Virus record (IMG/VR): IMGVR_UViG_3300010392_000661 | Span: 1 to 36,518 of that record | Origin: a virus | Reading direction: 5' to 3' (one strand) | DNA: 36,518 nucleotides | In this document: piece by piece, positions 1 to 10,800 of the stretch | Layout of the letters: the number at the start of each line of letters is the position of its first letter | How positions within the stretch are numbered: the stretch's first letter is position 1 | Made by a program: the position numbers and the translations under genes | Notes under the pieces: generated by a model | Database searches by the model: none | The model's input: only the letters and a program-made list of their open reading frames with translations | What the model was told of the DNA's origin: nothing

Positions 1-3000
1 ATTTTCAATGTAGTTAATATTAATGGTTAAATCAGCCGTCATTGTTATTGTTTCCGAATCCTGATATTGTCTTGTATCAAAATTCACTGTTGATCCCGTC
101 GATTGTGCTGCTGCTGGTGGCGTGATAACTCTGTTTGTAATAACTTCCCCTTCCACTGTAAGAGTAGAGTCTGTTAGCGTAAATTTATCCGTGTAATCAA
201 AATCATTGGTTGCAGAGTTAGTAATAGGTATTTGGTCTACTAATCCAAAACTCACGCTTCCCCCGCCTGTTGAATGTTCCCCTACGAAGTCTATAAAGTT
301 AGCCCTGTTGATATTAGTTGCGAGGGTATCAACTAAAGCCCACGACCCTAATCCTGTTGCATCTGATTGGAAAAATGCGCCTGCGCTTGCTCCTGTGGTG
401 AATTTACCTGTTGCTGCCGTAACACCAGCACTTGCGTTGAGTGTTGTAATATTGTCAACAGCGCCCGCATTTTCAGTCATTGTACTAAACTCAAGGGCAG
501 CTTCCCCTGATGCAACCTTTGGGAAAGTATGTGCCTGACTAGCGAAGCTAGATGGAGTATCGGTGAGTCCAAGCCACGTGGTAGAGCCTCCACCGCCACC
601 GCCTGAGCCACCTGCTGTTGTGTTCGGAATCTTGCCACGCAGGTCTTCTGTATCATATAAAGATATCACACCGCCATTGTCAATAAACGTAAACCTAGCA
701 ATCAAAAAGCCCTTACCCTGAAACGCTGTTGGTATGTCGTACACTGAATACCCAAGCGCATCATTAACCGCATTGTCTGGAAAGTTTTTTGAGTATGTGC
801 CTGAGGGTACGTTAATCATCATGTGACTTGCCTCTCCTGTTTTATTTATCACACCCCATAGCACCCATGAATAAGATGTGTTCGCATAAGAATTGCCAAG
901 GGCGTCTGTGGTAACATCTTCTGGATCAGACGTAGTATAATAAGCAGTAGTAAAATCATTTGGAAAATGTACATCATCTCCCGTCCCTGTGTTCATTGCA
1001 GGGAATGTTTGTTCGTGTAATTGGAACACCTGTCCGCCGGTAATAGCAACATCAATCGTAGTGCCGCCTGTGACATTGGCAGAACCTTCTGCTCCGCTAG
1101 TCCACTGCGCTTCAAATTTTCTTAGTTTTTCAGCTATGTGGGATATGTGCCCCATCCCGTCAGTTCCCTGTATGTGGTCATTCCAGTTTCTATTAACAAA
1201 AGCATCCTCTGTCTGCGTAGTCGCTGCTGACCTTAAATAAAGATCGGCTATCTTGACGTGCTCTGTAGCAGGCCATCCTGCCGTGGATGAGGTTATAGTC
1301 TTCGTGCTCTTTGGAAAATAAACGTAATTCGTCTGTGGGTTGGCGTCTGTTCCGGCTGTCAATAAAACTGTGTCTTTTGGTGTGCAGTCAATGTCAGCAA
1401 AGCCATCTGAATAAATTAACGTCATGTCTCCGCCACCCGACCTCTCAAATAACCCCCGTATCACAGACCCATCTGACTCTACTGTAAAATCAAATGCTTC
1501 TCTCACGGCTCCATTCCATGCGTTTCTTAATGTATTGTGGTAATCCACACCGTCTGCCCTAAACTGTATCACCCCGTTCACTGCGTCTGATACAATACAC
1601 GCTCCTAAAGGATACTCATATGACGGGAATTCTGGTTTTGTGTTAGTCACCCCTCCATTACTACCTAAATAAATAGGCCCAGTGCTGATTCCAGATGTAT
1701 TAATTCCTCTCACAGTTCCGGCTATTTCCACACCAAGCCCGTATGTGCTTGGTAATATATCCTCAGTGGCCATAATCAGTGCCGTATGTCTACCGTCAAA
1801 GCCCGCTGTGTCAACGGTAATCGCCTGACCGTTTATACCAGTACCGTACAAAACACTGCCATTAACAAGAGTATCAGATGTGTTATTATACGCCCTAATA
1901 AGAGTCTCTTGCCCGACCTGTAAGACCACACCGTTCCCAAGATTAATACTCCATGTCCTATTTGTGGTGTCGGCATACGCAGAATAGGGAACACTTGCCA
2001 GTGTACTTGCGTCTGGGTTTAAATAAATTGAATCTACAGGCCAACTGAGCGTGGGTGCGCTTAGCACTGTTAATTGATCGTTGGTTACTGTTATAGTAGA
2101 GTCATCTGTCTTTTGGTTCAGATATCCCAGTAAAGGATCACTGCCACTGGCTAACACACGCCCCATTCCTGCCGCCGCAAGCGACAGTGAGTCCACTGGG
2201 CGTATCGCTAAGTAATGCACGTCTGCCTCGCTTAACACACCTAGTACACGAAACCCGTCCGCAGCCAAGCTGTCGTAGATAAGATTCTGTCGTGTCGTGT
2301 CAGGATATAAGGCATACGCATTAGCCACCACATAATTGCTGTCAGGTAGCGGTGAAGAAAATGTTAAGAACGTATCTCCTGCGCTCACCGTCACTGTGTC
2401 CGTTCGGTAAAAGTCCTGTGCGCCAGACACGGGTTCTAGCGTAAAATCTATACTCACGCTTCCCGCACCGTTATCCGTTAGCTTACCGTTCTCTATTATT
2501 ATATCTATAACGTTATTAACATCGGGTGCGCCGTCATACTCTCGGACTCTGAGGTATCCACTCGCCCCTCCTGCGATCAAGTCATTAGCCGGTTCCCATA
2601 ACCCTGTTACTGAATTCCATTTAATTACCTGTCCGTTAGTCACACCCGTGGTGTCCACATCCTCGTTGTCGTTTATTGAAATCACTAACTCATGTGTATG
2701 GAGAACTGAGTCTTGGTAATTGGTGCTTGTTCCACTAACCGTATCGGGTGCTGTTATAAATATCTCCGCTGTTCCACTGGTGATCGTGTCCAATACACCT
2801 CCGACAGAAATTATTACCGTGTCAATATCGCTTGTTCCGCTTCCGCCTATCGCACCGTTGCAGGTGCAGAAGTTAAACACCCACCAATCCTGTCTGTCTC
2901 CGTCTGTGTTAACAGTGTTGGAAAATCTAACGTAACAATCACCAACTTGAAAGTCTTTTCTCCACACTAAACTGTCAGCACTAAACTCGTGATACGTTAA

Positions 3001-3150
3001 ATCCAGTACATCTATATCATGTCCTTGGAATATAAAAGATACGCCCGTCTCAAGCGTCTCTACAGCTTTGACGTAACGTTCTATTGTTTGTGAGGATAAT
3101 GTACCCGCAAACAGTAAAAGTGCCGCTATGATGCTTAAAATATGCTTCAT
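1..3150 (-). CDS. Tail fibre-like protein with signal peptide (partial)
   Basis: An open frame runs from an ATG at 3150 to the left edge without a stop, so at least 1050 residues are encoded and the C-terminus lies outside. Residues 1-20 look like a signal peptide: a Lys-His n-region, a hydrophobic core (ILSIIAALLLFAG) and an SSQ-type cleavage site. The rest is rich in Gly, Ser, Thr, Asp and Val with few Lys, typical of beta-structured fibres. A natural glycine-serine linker lies near residues 842-858, followed by a WLGLTDTPS motif of the kind common in phage fibre proteins. The start is 2 nt after the stop of the preceding gene, so it is the fourth gene of the leftward unit that begins near 4.75 kb. 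Its place after the ejection-protein genes matches gp17 in T7. Fibre identity is inferred from composition and position. A signal peptide on a virion protein is unusual. Confidence 0.72.
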   Translation of the reverse strand, partial: MKHILSIIAALLLFAGTLSSQTIERYVKAVETLETGVSFIFQGHDIDVLDLTYHEFSADSLVWRKDFQVGDCYVRFSNTVNTDGDRQDWWVFNFCTCNGAIGGSGTSDIDTVIISVGGVLDTITSGTAEIFITAPDTVSGTSTNYQDSVLHTHELVISINDNEDVDTTGVTNGQVIKWNSVTGLWEPANDLIAGGASGYLRVREYDGAPDVNNVIDIIIENGKLTDNGAGSVSIDFTLEPVSGAQDFYRTDTVTVSAGDTFLTFSSPLPDSNYVVANAYALYPDTTRQNLIYDSLAADGFRVLGVLSEADVHYLAIRPVDSLSLAAAGMGRVLASGSDPLLGYLNQKTDDSTITVTNDQLTVLSAPTLSWPVDSIYLNPDASTLASVPYSAYADTTNRTWSINLGNGVVLQVGQETLIRAYNNTSDTLVNGSVLYGTGINGQAITVDTAGFDGRHTALIMATEDILPSTYGLGVEIAGTVRGINTSGISTGPIYLGSNGGVTNTKPEFPSYEYPLGACIVSDAVNGVIQFRADGVDYHNTLRNAWNGAVREAFDFTVESDGSVIRGLFERSGGGDMTLIYSDGFADIDCTPKDTVLLTAGTDANPQTNYVYFPKSTKTITSSTAGWPATEHVKIADLYLRSAATTQTEDAFVNRNWNDHIQGTDGMGHISHIAEKLRKFEAQWTSGAEGSANVTGGTTIDVAITGGQVFQLHEQTFPAMNTGTGDDVHFPNDFTTAYYTTSDPEDVTTDALGNSYANTSYSWVLWGVINKTGEASHMMINVPSGTYSKNFPDNAVNDALGYSVYDIPTAFQGKGFLIARFTFIDNGGVISLYDTEDLRGKIPNTTAGGSGGGGGGSTTWLGLTDTPSSFASQAHTFPKVASGEAALEFSTMTENAGAVDNITTLNASAGVTAATGKFTTGASAGAFFQSDATGLGSWALVDTLATNINRANFIDFVGEHSTGGGSVSFGLVDQIPITNSATNDFDYTDKFTLTDSTLTVEGEVITNRVITPPAAAQSTGSTVNFDTRQYQDSETITMTADLTININYIEN

Positions 3151-3152
3151 GC

Positions 3153-3743
3153 CTATGTATTTAGTACCGCTTGGTATCTTATTAATCCTGCCTCTAATAC
3201 ATCGTCCACAACGAATCCACTCGCTACGTAAGTTGATGGTTGTAAATTACTCTGTCTAAATCCAGAGTCTCCCTCTACCCATGCGATAACAGTATAGTCA
3301 TTGCTAGGTAATGGACTAGCCACGCCGTCTTTAATAAACGTAACTACATTCTGTCCAATAGTGACCCTCTGGCTTCCCACCCTGTGGTCATCAAGAGTAT
3401 CTGCTGTTTCTCCGGGTTGTACCGCACCGCCCTCACCATCATCTGCTACAATAGTGGAATAATCACTTAAATCCACATCAGCAAACTGTCCTGAGTAGTG
3501 CCATAGCTTCGTACTTGCTTCAAATACGTAAGCATCGGTGACTGCTGTTCCTCCTATATACGGAGTGGTGCCGTCTAAATACGTGTAGTTAATTACTCCC
3601 CATAGATAAATCACACGCTTACAGTGATCGGCAATCTCCTCTGAATTACCGCCCCTGAGCATAGCGTTCTCCCTGCCATTCGTATACTGTATAGCGATAC
3701 GGGCAGCTTGTTCCCTTATATTATCTAATACCGCCTGTATCAT
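3153..3743 (-). CDS. Hypothetical protein in tail unit, 196 aa
   Basis: I do not recognise the family. Residues 1-45 are helical and mixed-charge (IREQAARIAIQYTNG onwards); the rest is Gly/Asp/Val-rich and probably beta-structured. It overlaps the 171-aa gene by 4 nt (ATGA-type junction) and ends 2 nt before the fibre start, so the genes are probably translationally coupled. No signal peptide or membrane segment is visible. Position between a membrane-anchored coiled-coil protein and the fibre suggests a tail accessory, adaptor or fibre-assembly protein, but nothing in the sequence proves this. Confidence 0.75.
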   Translation of the reverse strand: MIQAVLDNIREQAARIAIQYTNGRENAMLRGGNSEEIADHCKRVIYLWGVINYTYLDGTTPYIGGTAVTDAYVFEASTKLWHYSGQFADVDLSDYSTIVADDGEGGAVQPGETADTLDDHRVGSQRVTIGQNVVTFIKDGVASPLPSNDYTVIAWVEGDSGFRQSNLQPSTYVASGFVVDDVLEAGLIRYQAVLNT

Positions 3744-4255
3744 GCGTAGTTAAGTATATTTTTCAAAGTATCATGCCTTGTTGCAAAGTCTGCTCTTTTT
3801 TGAAGTGAAGAATCCTGTAATTCAAGATTATCCATTTCATACACCAACATAAACGCAGAAATTAAAACGCTGTCCGTCCTAAAGTCAGGAGAATATACGT
3901 CAATAAATCCCTGATTGCTTAGCGCCCTATACAGAGCGTCTAGTGTTATCGCCACACCCGCGTCCTCTGCCACGTAGGCATCTGCGTTACCGCTTAAAGA
4001 CACTGTGTAGAACTCGTCATCAGGAGTAGCACTGCCGATCAGACTAAGGGTGGAAATATCCACCGTTCCCGCAATGAAATCGGTTACGTTCTGTGCTGTA
4101 AATGTATAAGTATTCTCTGCTGTCGCCCTGTCGTCTGTGTACACACTGGCTACAATAGCGGTTACAGCACTTAAATCCACGTTATCGTCACGGACAATGG
4201 TTATAGTCTGCTGATTCGTGGTCTTGCTTAATTTGATTTTAAAACTTACTGCCAT
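3740..4255 (-). CDS. Hypothetical protein in tail unit, 171 aa
   Basis: Unrecognised family. Residues 1-100 look beta-rich (KIKLSKTTNQQTITIVRDD, then alternating Thr/Val/Asp), and the last 60 residues look helical, ending in a charged stretch (LQKRADFATRHDTLKNILNYA-like). A beta domain followed by a helical tail would suit a small baseplate, head-tail or fibre-attachment protein. The start overlaps the end of the 163-aa gene by 17 nt and the stop overlaps the next start by 4 nt. It therefore belongs to the fibre transcription unit. No enzymatic motif was seen. Confidence 0.75.
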   Translation of the reverse strand: MAVSFKIKLSKTTNQQTITIVRDDNVDLSAVTAIVASVYTDDRATAENTYTFTAQNVTDFIAGTVDISTLSLIGSATPDDEFYTVSLSGNADAYVAEDAGVAITLDALYRALSNQGFIDVYSPDFRTDSVLISAFMLVYEMDNLELQDSSLQKRADFATRHDTLKNILNYA

Positions 4256-4730
4256 CTTGTTGTGGTGTTCGTGTTCTATAACTAGGTAATATCTCTTTTA
4301 CTATATTTCTATTTGCTGCCCCCTTTGCTGCTTCGGCTTCTTCGTGTGTCATCTGATCCATTGTCTCAAAGGAGTCATAGGTATCACTTATCACGCTGCC
4401 AAATCCCCTTAACACTTCTTCTTTTGTCGTGATGTCTGCGTTGTCTAAAGCATCCTGTACGTAATCCTTACTTGCTTTTCTATCCACTATTGCACCTCCG
4501 CCAAGTATCGAAAGAAATAATCCACCCACTAACGACAAAACAACATTTCTAAGCTGAGTCCATTTTCTGTCACTGGACTCAATGCGCTTATCGTAGTGCC
4601 CAATCTTGTCGTCAAGCGTCTCTCGATACATCTGTAATTGCTTAGCGCTCATTTCACGCTCTGTTTCCATACGATGTAATATAGCCTCCATTTTAATCAA
4701 TCCTTCTTCCATATTCTCTAAGTTACCCAT
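4239..4730 (-). CDS. Coiled-coil protein with one membrane segment (holin/anchor-like)
   Basis: Residues 1-58 are a charged coiled coil with regular hydrophobic spacing. Residues 62-82 (VVLSLVGGLFLSILGGGAIV) form a single glycine-rich membrane segment. The C-terminal 80 residues are acidic to neutral and soluble. It is the first gene after the promoter at 4764-4799, with a leader of roughly 27 nt. No lysis gene is otherwise visible in the window, so a holin-like or membrane-anchor role is possible. A coiled coil plus one membrane helix also fits a tail or ejection accessory protein. Role is inference only; that the gene is real is well supported by the promoter and the coupled downstream genes. 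Confidence 0.7.
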   Translation of the reverse strand: MGNLENMEEGLIKMEAILHRMETEREMSAKQLQMYRETLDDKIGHYDKRIESSDRKWTQLRNVVLSLVGGLFLSILGGGAIVDRKASKDYVQDALDNADITTKEEVLRGFGSVISDTYDSFETMDQMTHEEAEAAKGAANRNIVKEILPSYRTRTPQQDGSKF

Positions 4731-4763
4731 GACGCCTTCCGCTTATTTTATCTTCATCTAACA

Positions 4764-4799
4764 CAAAGATACCACGCTAAATGTAAACAATGAAAAAAG
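4764..4799 (-). promoter_or_regulatory. Late-class promoter CTTTTTT-N21-TATCTTTG
   Basis: Read on the minus strand, TATCTTTG lies at 4771-4764 and CTTTTTT at 4799-4793, with exactly 21 nt between. TATCTTTG fits the Bacteroidota -7 consensus TAnnTTTG. The T-run is also the U-tract of the terminator ending the 2852-aa gene. The start site would be near 4757, giving a 27-nt leader for the 163-aa gene. Confidence 0.75.
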
Positions 4800-4822
4800 C
4801 CATGCTTTTTTAGCACGGCTTT
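4793..4822 (-). terminator. Rho-independent terminator after the 2852-aa gene
   Basis: A 10-bp inverted repeat (4797-4806 with 4812-4821, one G-U pair on the minus strand, 5-nt loop) is followed on the minus strand by TTTTTT. It sits about 15 nt past the stop of the giant ejection protein and runs directly into the next promoter. Confidence 0.85.
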
Positions 4823-4837
4823 GGGTGTAGTTTTCTG

Positions 4838-7800
4838 TTACTCAACTTCCTCTGCGTCTCGATCCTTTTTCACAGGATGGTCGTATGAGTAGTCATATAC
4901 GTTCGCCTTGGCTGCTTTCTGAATCTTTAACCAACGCGACTTCATTTCATTAACAAACTCTTCGTCTTTCAACCCGTCTTCACGCAATTCTACTACAGCT
5001 TCTTTGAAGTTCTGTCCTAATTCACGCTCATAGCTATTGAACATCTCGACTTCTTTCTTGTCACGTGTGTTCAGATCACGCCTTACTGTCCGTCCTGTCT
5101 TGTCTTCTAATATAAATTTGGTATCACCCATAGTCACCGCAGGACGGTAATACCCTTGGTTGATATAGTACTGAACGTTTTTATCTTTCTTCGCAATATC
5201 CACTAATTGACTTATAGATAGCTTTGTCGGAACTGGCTCACCGAACACATCGTAAGCTATTCTACCTCTGTCTAAATCAATAAATGGTATATACTGTAAA
5301 GCACGGGCAATCGCTGTCTCTGGATTATCTTTTGGTTCTTCCCCTATAACATCAAATAAATCCTTCATGTCTTTTACTGCTTTTGGAGATACAAACCCTG
5401 TTGCCATTCCTCCTGCCGTCTGAGATAGCTTTTTGAGTAATTTTTCCTCTTTGCCTGTCATAAAATCGCCAACCATCTCGAACATCTTATTAATAGTGTA
5501 TATAGGGGTTGTTTTAATGACGTGTCCTATGGTTACGAAATTACCAAGTGCATATAACTCTAAATCATTCATGTCCGTATCAGTGTATTTGCGCTTGTCT
5601 CTCATATATCCTATTGGCATTAGTATCATAGACATCCCTCCGAGCGTTCTATAGTCAAAACTAAACGTGCCGATCTGTATAGAATACGGACGCCACCCCT
5701 GTTTCTCTAATTGCTTGTTCTTTTGATAATCACCTGTTCCGTTAAGCGTTATTTTTATAAATGAGTCCCCGTCGTCATCTGGCTGTGTGAGCATATATAA
5801 CACCGAGTGAATTATCCCCACTTTTAGAATCTTCTGCCACGCAGCCTGTTTCTCCTCTTTTGTCATATCGACATAATACGGATTATCCTTTTTCATCCAC
5901 AGTCCGTAATTCCCTTTGTACGCCCGTATCGCACCTATATACATATTCCACCCTAAATTCCTAACAGAGACGTTGGCCACAATTCTAGTAAAGGCTATTA
6001 CCAGAGACACAGGCCGTATCGTAACCTTAGATGTTTGGTTAAAGCGCAGCCTTGGAATACCCCTTTGCATAACAATTTCTGGCTTCCCGATAGTAAACTG
6101 ACGATTTCTTAGCCACCTAGAAACACCATCCACTATTGACCCAATAGTTCCGTAAGCCTTTATGTTGCCGATAGCCCTGCCCGCAAGGTCAAACGCATCG
6201 TCGGATATATCAAGTCCTCTTTCTTGGTCAATTAACTCAAACACGCGAAGGTTCTTCTCTCTCTGATTATACCCGGTGGGCTCCTCTCCGAATTCCTTTT
6301 GTGTATCCTTGTAATCATCCGACTCTTGCTCAACTTCCTTGCGAATACGATTCATAGATGCCTCGTCTACATATAATTTTTCATCTAATTGTGACCGTAG
6401 TGTTCTTTTTTCATCTCTATTCAGTTTTCTGCCCTTTTGTTCCTCTAGCATAGCCCTTATTCGCTTGGCCGTCAATACATCAGCAAAGGCTTCTTTCGCA
6501 CCTGCGTATAGCATTGCGTCAAACGCTGCTAGTGCCCTAGGAACGTACTTAAATAAATTCTTGTACGTATTCATTACGGCTGCAATTATCTTAGCAGATC
6601 GCTTTTCACTTGCTGGCTCGGCATTTATTCTTTCAAGTATGGATGGTATCTCTAGTTTTTTAGCCAACGGAGTAAAGCCCGTTGTCCATGTCTCCATAAA
6701 CCTTTGCACACCCTCTTGTCTCGTGCCGCGTATGTGTGCGCGTATTGCTCTCGCAATATACCGCACATTCCATCCGGCCATATTCAACGGCTCCATATAA
6801 GACGATATAAACGCGTCAGAAATATTCCTTCCGTGCGTTGCTACTCCCGAAAGAACGTGCGCATACCAAAAACCGGTCATCACTTCGGCCATGTTCACGC
6901 CCTTTAATTCTAAGATATACGCCATGAGCTTCTGTTCTTCCTTATGCTTGACGTCGGCACTCTTGATCTTCTGTATCTTTTTACCCTGTTTTATTATTGT
7001 TTGTTTCTGTTCTTCTGTCAGGCTCGGCACACCGTACATCTCCTCAAATAACGCATCAAATTCAGGTGTTTCCAATGCACCTATATTAACCAACTCGATC
7101 AACTCTGCTACAGGATTCTTTTTCGCACCGCCCTTTTTCTTGACTGTTTTGTTTTTGATATACTTTTTAACCAACGCCTCGCCCTTCTGTGTCATTAACG
7201 TCTGAAAAGCATGGTCGATAACATCAGCCAACTCAGTAGCGGCTTCTTCCGTTAGTCCAGATTTCTTCACAAGGTCGTCGATCAACTCTTTCTTGTGTAA
7301 ATCCCTTCGTTCGTAATGGTCGCGTACTACATCATCAATAGATATATCTCTTTCTTTAAGGGACTCTCTTATTAATTGCTGCACACGGCGCTCGGATACA
7401 GAAAAAGTAGTAGCCTTCTTATAAGAGTCTTCTACACGTTGCTTATAGACCTCCGCTTGTTTCTCGGTTATCTTTTCATCAGCAACCAACTTATCAATCA
7501 AATCCATTGCCTCTTGACGTGCCTCTTTCCACACTTCCATGTAGTCAGTCTTGTTCAAGATGGCTTCCGTAATAACATCCATATTACTACGCGGTGCGGG
7601 TCTGTTGCCCTCTTTTGCTCTTTCCCTAAATTTAGACACAAGTGTTTTTACCATTTGTGCTATCGGGTCAGTCTTTGGCGCACGGCGATCAGCTACATAT
7701 CCAAATTCTTCCTGTGCAAGTCTCTCCGCTGCTTCGGCAAGTACCTGCTCTTTTTCCAGCTCCTCTGCCTTTTTACCCTCTATTTCGGGGATCATGGACT

Positions 7801-10800
7801 TGGCTTCGGTGTCGGTTATCTCAAACCCTGCTTTGTTGAATTCCTTTTTAAGTTTCTGTATTAATTCTTTTACGTTAATAACTCCTAATTCTATATACTT
7901 ACCAACGATTTTAGTTCCTATCTCTATTTGTTCGCTATTTAGTCCACCTGTAGTAAGAGTTGTCCCTCTTGTCGCACGAAGCATATCCGTTAATTCAGAT
8001 ATCTCTGCTTTTAGTTTTACCTTCCGCGGGTCGGCTGCTGTTTTCCGTACTGCTTTCTTCTTAGCTGCTTGTACTCTTTTTTGCTTACCGACTACTTTCA
8101 GCACCTTCGGACGTACCTTTTGTAATTCGTCCTGTATAACTTCTTTTGTTTTCTTGTACCCACGCGACTTCCTAACTTTGTCAGCCTCGTCTTCCATTGC
8201 CTTTTCAACCTGACGCGCTGTTTTATATGGAGTCAGTCTTTCGGTCACGAATTCCGCTGCAAAGAACTGAACATCTCTACCTGATTCTATAGCAAGGTCT
8301 TTCTGAATGGTCTTCATTATATCCTTTTCTTTGGCTATGAATCTATCACCCTCTACGGTATTCCCCTCTCTAAGTGCGCTTTCTGCTGACTGCGAATAAC
8401 TGTCTGCTAACAATAACCCCAACGCAACCCTCACGCGCCTCGGCAGGTCAGGATTCCTAAACAGATCGTCCACTTCCTCGATAGGATTCATTTTAAATAT
8501 TGACTCCGCTATCTGAACAACCTCTTTGTTAGACTCTGGCACGTATTCATGTAAATCTTCTTCCCGGTACTGTCTTTTTGATTCCTCTGAGAATCCTTCA
8601 CCAAAAGCATATCGCACACCGAACTTAGAAGACTCCATTTCATCGCCTACTTTCTTGTCGCCTTTCTTTTGTGTGGTTTTTGCCCCGTCGCCTTCACGCA
8701 CACCGCCCACGGGTTTACCTTTTTCTTTTTTCCTCTCTGTTGGCTTTTTACCTTCGCCACGCACCTCTTTAGCTTCTTCGGCATAACCTCTTTGTTTTAA
8801 TACATTGTCAGATTGCTCTGTCTTAATAGGAAGTTTTAATTCCTTTATCTTTGCCTCTAATAATTCACGCGGGTTAACACCTCTTTGCTCGGCAGCGTCA
8901 ACCACGGTGTTCATCCACTGTTCGGGTGTAATCGCACCCTGAAACTTGGCATCCACTTGAAAGGCTATATTGTCAGCCATGTCGGATATATCGTTATCAG
9001 ATATACCCTTCTTGTCGACTTCTGTTTTCTTCTTACTTGGTCGCACCACGCCCTCTCCAAGCATCGCATCGTACACGCGCCTCATCTCATCGTTCAACTC
9101 AATGTCAATCTCGCTACCTGTTATTCCGTTGTAGATATCTGTAAGCCACTCCTTAAATCTCCTAAACACACCTTCTAATGCTTTAGTCGGCGCCACGCCC
9201 TCGGCGAAGTACTTCTCAGACCCCCTTGCAAACTTCTCGCTTGTCTCCGTGTTCCACTCTTTCTGTTTTGTCCATTTCAATACAGCGTCACGCTCGGATT
9301 TTGTCATGTACTTCTCGTACACGTGGGCAATCTCGTGTAGCGGTGTGGACACATTCGGGTCGGTTAACGCATGGATAATAGTATTGCCGTTGGCTAGGGT
9401 CTGCATTGCGCCCTTTGCGCCCTGTGGTACGGTACGGTCTTTCTGAAACTTAATATGGTCTTCTATTTCTGCTATATTTTCATCGAAGATTACGTAGTTA
9501 AAACTTTCTTCATGTGTTCCTTTTCTTGTTATTTCTGTTGGGTATTTTATTCCGTCAATACCTGCGCGGAGTAAAAATAGAGAAGATTCTTTAGGACTTG
9601 GGAACACCGTATTCAACCCCATATATGCTATTTTGCCATCGGTTATATTCCAATTTATCTTCGGCAATGTCACTCCCTCTTTTTCTGCTTGTGCAAAAAT
9701 CTTGTCCCTCTGTTCCTTTGTAATGCTCTTGTCCCACCTCAAGTAGTTAAAGTCATCTATCGCACGTTCTCCGTGGAGTTTTACTTTGTAAATATTCCTA
9801 TGTGGTTGATTTCTTGAATGATCTAATAGCCTCTTCCTTGTGCCCTCCCAGCTTTCTATAAAATAATCTGCCGTTACACCACCTTTTTTTCTTAATCTAT
9901 TTATTTTTTCATCAACTGTATCATTTATTTTTTGTTCTCTTTCCTCCCTGTTCATATTCGACACACGAATAACATCATCCATTTCATATGCCTTTCCGTA
10001 CAGCAATTCGGCTATATGATACATTCCAGCCCCTTCCTGAGATGTCATTCCCGAATATGCTTCCGCAATCCCCTTCTTATCAGTAAAATATAATCCCCAT
10101 CCAAACGCCTGTGCTCCTTCTCCTGTGCCTATCTTGTCTAATGTGAATTTATCAAACGTATGAGGACTACCATGCCATACTGCTTGATATAGACTTTGTG
10201 CTTCTTTACCCAACTGTTCGGGTGTGGTCTTCTTATATTCAAGACTATCGTATATACGCTTTTTACTCTTACCTGTACGCTTGCTTATCTTGCCTATAAT
10301 TCTATCCGTTATAATAGCCTGTGCTAATGCTTGCACACGGTTTAATCCGAATACTTCGCGCCCTGCCTTATAAACATCACGCAAATTCTTAGGCTTGATT
10401 CCTGTTGCTTTCTCAATCTTCTCTTCAACTTGCTTACCAAGAGCCTTCGCCTGTTCCTCGGTAACCACCTCCGTAGCCTCCTTCTCTATCTCACGCTCTC
10501 TCTCGGCAGACCTTACCATCGTTTTCTTAAACTCTTCTATGGATGCTGTTTGTCGAGCATACCCCGCTGCCACTGTTGCAGTAAAAGATACTTCATTCTT
10601 GTCAAACGCTTCCTTCAACGAGTACATAAGGGTTTCACGCGCCACTGACTCCTTGTTGTTTTTAATATCACGGATGGCTTGGGTAATTTGTACCTTAGTT
10701 AATCCACCCACGTCCACGCCGATCAGATTCACCTCGTCCGATATCACGTCTTTCACGAAGTCCTCAAATGAGCCTTTTTCAGCCGCTTTCTCCTTCGGTG

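Noticed and set aside
206-538. 110-codon plus-strand frame at the left edge
   Set aside because: The minus strand is open without interruption from 3150 to 1 as a fibre-like protein; the plus frame is an antisense by-product.
7551-8213. 220-codon frame on the plus strand opposite the giant ejection gene
   Set aside because: It is Ser/Phe/Cys-rich, lacks a promoter or start signal, and lies fully antisense to a gene with clear domain motifs; a shadow of that gene's codon bias.
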